Source: CAVVAL01 sp963742725
Lineage (GTDB): Bacteria > Actinomycetota > Actinomycetes > Mycobacteriales > Cryptosporangiaceae
Assembly: GCA_963742725.1 (NCBI GenBank)
Contig: CAVUMX010000001.1
Span: 1,364,001 to 1,428,000 of the forward strand
DNA: 64,000 bases
Direction: 5' to 3'
Shown: in pieces, positions 61,816 to 64,000 of the stretch
Numbering within the stretch: position 1 is the stretch's first letter
Layout: every line of letters begins with the position of its first letter
Position numbers and translations under genes: made by a program
Notes under the pieces: generated by a model
The model's input: the letters and a program-made list of their open reading frames with translations, nothing else
The model's database searches: none
Told to the model about the DNA's origin: nothing

Positions 61816-61891
61816 GGGGTTCGTGCCTTTCTCGCCGCGGTTCCCGCGGGCCTACGGCGAAGTGTTTGGACTCGTCCGAGTCCGGATGTGA

Positions 61892-62077
61892 TTACCAGGA
61901 CGACTTGGTGACACCGGGCAGCTCACCCGCGTGCGCCATTTCGCGCACGCAGATGCGGCAGAGCCCGAACACCCGGAAGACCGCACGCGGACGGCCGCAC
62001 CGCTGGCAGCGGGTGTAGCCGCGCACCTTGAACTTCGGCTTCTTGGCCGCCTTGTTGACGAGAGCCTTCTTAGCCAT
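61892..62077 (-). CDS. rpsN: 30S ribosomal protein S14 type Z
   Basis: Predicted 61 residues. Zinc ligands are in YTRCQRCGRPRAVFRVFGLC and RICVREMAH. This short zinc form is the housekeeping S14 of actinobacteria. ATG at 62077; 2 nt after the rplE stop. Confidence 0.97.
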   Translation of the reverse strand: MAKKALVNKAAKKPKFKVRGYTRCQRCGRPRAVFRVFGLCRICVREMAHAGELPGVTKSSW

Positions 62078-62079
62078 GC

Positions 62080-62643
62080 TCAGTTCTCCTTGAAGGGGAA
62101 GCCGAGCTGCTTGAGCAGTGCGCGGCCTTCCTCGTCGGTCTTCGCGGTCGTGACGACCGTGATGTCCATGCCCCGCTGCCGGTCGATCTTGTCCACGTCG
62201 ATCTCGTGGAACATCGACTGCTCGTTCAGGCCGAAGGTGTAGTTGCCGTGGCCGTCGAACTGGGTGCCGGACAGGCCGCGGAAGTCGCGGATGCGCGGCA
62301 GCGCGATCGTCAGCAGGCGGTCCAGGAACTCCCACATGCGGTCGCCGCGGAGGGTGACCTTCGCGCCGATCGGCATGCCCTCGCGCAGCTTGAACTGCGC
62401 GATGGACTTGCGGGCCTTCTGCACGAGCGGCTTCTGACCGGTGATGGCGGTGAGGTCACGGACGGCGCCGTCGATCAGCTTGGCGTCGCGAGCTGCCTCG
62501 CCGACACCCATGTTGACCACGACCTTGACCACGCCGGGCACCTGCATGACGTTCGAGAACTCGAACTGCTCACGCAGGGCAGGCAGGATCTCGGCCCGGT
62601 ACCGCTGCTTGAGGCGGGGAGCCGCCTTGGTGTCGGTAGCCAT
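62080..62643 (-). CDS. rplE: 50S ribosomal protein L5
   Basis: Predicted 187 residues. QVPGVVKVVVNMGVGEAARD, TGQKPLVQKARKSIAQFKLR and VTTAKTDEEGRALLKQLGFP are typical. ATG at 62643 overlaps the rplX stop by one base. Confidence 0.97.
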   Translation of the reverse strand: MATDTKAAPRLKQRYRAEILPALREQFEFSNVMQVPGVVKVVVNMGVGEAARDAKLIDGAVRDLTAITGQKPLVQKARKSIAQFKLREGMPIGAKVTLRGDRMWEFLDRLLTIALPRIRDFRGLSGTQFDGHGNYTFGLNEQSMFHEIDVDKIDRQRGMDITVVTTAKTDEEGRALLKQLGFPFKEN

Positions 62644-62999
62644 CAGATGTCCTCACCGGTCCGCCGGGACACGCGGACGCGCTTGCGCTCCACCCGACCG
62701 TCGTCGGTGGTCGTCTCGTTGATTCGGGACCCGACGCGGGTCGCCTTGCCACCGGCCACGACCATCACGTTGCTCACGTGGATCGGCGCTTCCTGGGTGA
62801 CGATGCCGCCGGTCTTGGCGCCACGCTGGGTCGTGGAGACCCGCGTGTGCTTCTTGATCCGGTTGACACCCTCGACCAGGACACGCTGCGTGTCCGTGTA
62901 GACCTGGATGATCTTGCCCTTGGCGCCCTTGTCCTTGCCAGCGATGACCTGGACCGTGTCGCCCTTCTTGACCTTCAGCTTGCCCTTGGGGGTAGCCAT
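62643..62999 (-). CDS. rplX: 50S ribosomal protein L24
   Basis: Predicted 118 residues. KLKVKKGDTVQVIAGKDKGA (KOW motif), GVNRIKKHTRV and GGIVTQEAPIHVSNVMVVAG are conserved. ATG at 62999 has GGAGG 10 nt upstream. A GTG at 63005 overlapping the rplN stop (GTGA) is an alternative giving two more residues. Confidence 0.96.
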   Translation of the reverse strand: MATPKGKLKVKKGDTVQVIAGKDKGAKGKIIQVYTDTQRVLVEGVNRIKKHTRVSTTQRGAKTGGIVTQEAPIHVSNVMVVAGGKATRVGSRINETTTDDGRVERKRVRVSRRTGEDI

Positions 63000-63001
63000 C
63001 G

Positions 63002-63370
63002 TCACAGCACCTCCGGAGCCAGCGAGATGATCTTCATGAACTTCTTGTCACGCAGCTCGCGGCCCACCGGGCCGAAGATGCGGGTACCGCGAGGGTCGCC
63101 GCCGTCCTTGATGAGGACGGCCGCGTTCTCGTCGAAGCGGATATAGGAACCGTCAGGACGCCGCTTCTCCTTCACGGTGCGGACGACGACCGCCTTGACG
63201 ACGTCACCGCGCTTAACGCCCGCGCCGGGGATGGCGTCCTTGACGGTGCCCACGATGATGTCGCCGATGCCGGCGTACCGCCGACCCGAGCCGCCGAGGA
63301 CACGGATGCACAAGATTTCCTTGGCACCGGTGTTGTCGGCGACACGCAGTCGCGACTCCTGCTGGATCAC
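63002..63370 (-). CDS. rplN: 50S ribosomal protein L14
   Basis: Predicted 122 residues. IQQESRLRVADNTGAKEILC, DIIVGTVKDAIPGAGVKRGD and RFDENAAVLIKDGGDPRGTR are nearly invariant. ATG at 63370; 72 nt after rpsQ. Confidence 0.98.
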   Translation of the reverse strand: MIQQESRLRVADNTGAKEILCIRVLGGSGRRYAGIGDIIVGTVKDAIPGAGVKRGDVVKAVVVRTVKEKRRPDGSYIRFDENAAVLIKDGGDPRGTRIFGPVGRELRDKKFMKIISLAPEVL

Positions 63371-63442
63371 GTCAACTCCTGGTTGTCGCGCCGGTTCTCA
63401 TTGCTGAGCCTGGCGGAACGGATGGCCTCCGTAGAGACCGGA

Positions 63443-63727
63443 TTACTTGGCCTTCTCAAGGATCTCGACGACGCGCCAGCGCTTGGTGGCCGACAGCGGG
63501 CGGGTCTCCATGAGGAGGACCCGGTCGCCGATACCGCACTCGTTCTGCTCGTCGTGCGCCTGGAGCTTGCTGGTGCGGCGCAGGACCTTGCCGTACAGGC
63601 GGTGCTTCACGCGGTCCTCGACCTCGACGACCACCGTCTTGTTCATCTTGTCGCTGACCACGAGGCCCTCGCGGACCTTGCGGTCGTTGCGCACCGTCTG
63701 CTCGCTCACGTTCTCTTCCTTGCTCAT
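63443..63727 (-). CDS. rpsQ: 30S ribosomal protein S17
   Basis: Predicted 94 residues. RKVREGLVVSDKMNKTVVVE, VEDRVKHRLYGKVLRRTSKL and RVLLMETRPLSATKRWRVVE are typical. ATG overlaps the rpmC stop (63724-63727). Confidence 0.97.
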   Translation of the reverse strand: MSKEENVSEQTVRNDRKVREGLVVSDKMNKTVVVEVEDRVKHRLYGKVLRRTSKLQAHDEQNECGIGDRVLLMETRPLSATKRWRVVEILEKAK

Positions 63728-63966
63728 GCCGACACCTCGTCGGTGGCGGCGGCGCTGATACCGAGCTCGCGCTCACGCATCACGGTGTAGATCCGGGCGA
63801 TGTCACGGCGCACGGTCTGCAGCCGCCGGTTGTTGTCGAGCTGACCGGTGGCGTTCTGGAAGCGGAGGTTGAACAGCTCCTCCTTCGCTTCCTTCAGCCG
63901 CGTGACGAGCTCGTCGTCAGCCAGCTCGCGCAGCTCGGTCGCCTGCTTGTTCGGACCGCTGCTCAT
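63724..63966 (-). CDS. rpmC: 50S ribosomal protein L29
   Basis: Predicted 80 residues: ELRELADDELVTRLKEAKEE, LFNLRFQNATGQLDNNRRLQ and VRRDIARIYTVMRERELGI. ATG overlaps the stop of the upstream gene by one base (TGATG). Confidence 0.97.
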   Translation of the reverse strand: MSSGPNKQATELRELADDELVTRLKEAKEELFNLRFQNATGQLDNNRRLQTVRRDIARIYTVMRERELGISAAATDEVSA

Positions 63967-64000
63967 CAGATGTCACCCACTTCGCGCTTCACGATCCGGC
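63966..64000 (-). CDS. rplP: C-terminal end of 50S ribosomal protein L16 (partial)
   Basis: Only the last codons are visible: RIVKREVGDI then TGA (63966-63968). The assignment rests mainly on the invariant order rplP-rpmC-rpsQ; the residues are compatible with an L16 C-terminus. Confidence 0.65.
   Translation of the reverse strand, partial: RIVKREVGDI

Overview
The window is GC-rich DNA from an actinomycete. The evidence is a SigD-RsdA pair, a WhiB3-type regulator, GroEL1/GroES under two CIRCE operators, PspC-domain envelope-stress genes, mixed GTG/TTG/ATG starts, and a gene order close to the Mycobacterium tuberculosis choD-guaB3-guaB2-(DUF5319)-rsdA-sigD-(TPR)-whiB3-groEL1-groES-tsaD-rimI-tsaB-alr region, continuing to glmS-glmM-rpsI-rplM and the ribosomal protein clusters. 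The dispersed palindromes and the cellulose/beta-glucoside utilisation operon suggest a filamentous soil actinomycete, possibly Micromonosporaceae or a relative. That placement is inference; no rRNA or tRNA gene is present to test it.

Layout. 1-3.1 kb: divergent PspC genes (a sensor kinase running off the left edge, and a PspC/LiaF-like membrane protein with two small membrane proteins). 3.1-5.3 kb: phosphatidylethanolamine synthesis, with a Psd fusion convergent to PssA. 5.6-10.5 kb: an ABC sugar importer plus GH1 beta-glucosidase operon behind a LacI-type operator. 10.6-16.9 kb: GMP synthesis (guaA, guaB3, guaB) with a frameshifted choD-like oxidoreductase. 17.0-20.2 kb: DUF5319, rsdA, sigD, a TPR-like protein and whiB3. 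20.3-22.5 kb: groES-groEL. 22.6-25.9 kb: DUF1918, a methyltransferase and a Tat-exported PhoD. 25.9-35.7 kb: nucleoside hydrolase, the t6A genes tsaD/tsaB/tsaE with rimI, FadD- and PlsC-type lipid enzymes, a hydrolase and alr. 35.9-42.2 kb: nnrD/E, acpS, an SDR, glmS and glmM. 42.2-43.1 kb: rpsI-rplM. 43.4-50.0 kb: an accessory island with two paralogous secreted proteins around an ABC-F gene, then an archaeal-type ValRS-like gene. 50.2-64.0 kb: truA-rplQ-rpoA-rpsD-rpsK-rpsM-rpmJ-infA, then map-adk-secY, the spc operon, and rpsQ-rpmC-(rplP).

The genes form housekeeping modules on the minus strand: nucleotide synthesis, protein folding, tRNA t6A modification, cell-wall precursors (Alr, GlmS, GlmM), phospholipid synthesis and the ribosome. 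The least explained content lies between genes. I see three dispersed structured DNA families: (A) 18-19 bp perfect inverted repeats just 3' of minus-strand genes (3 copies, plus one analogous element); (B) a 68-bp element, two copies identical at 64 of 68 positions; (C) a 164-176 bp long palindrome with complementary ends, three copies, one of which supplies the stop codons of two convergent genes and one of which includes the start of tsaD. Other notable points are two genes without a canonical start codon (the PspC kinase and truA), the methyltransferase-like/Psd fusion, and the ValRS-like gene with KISKR in place of KMSKS.
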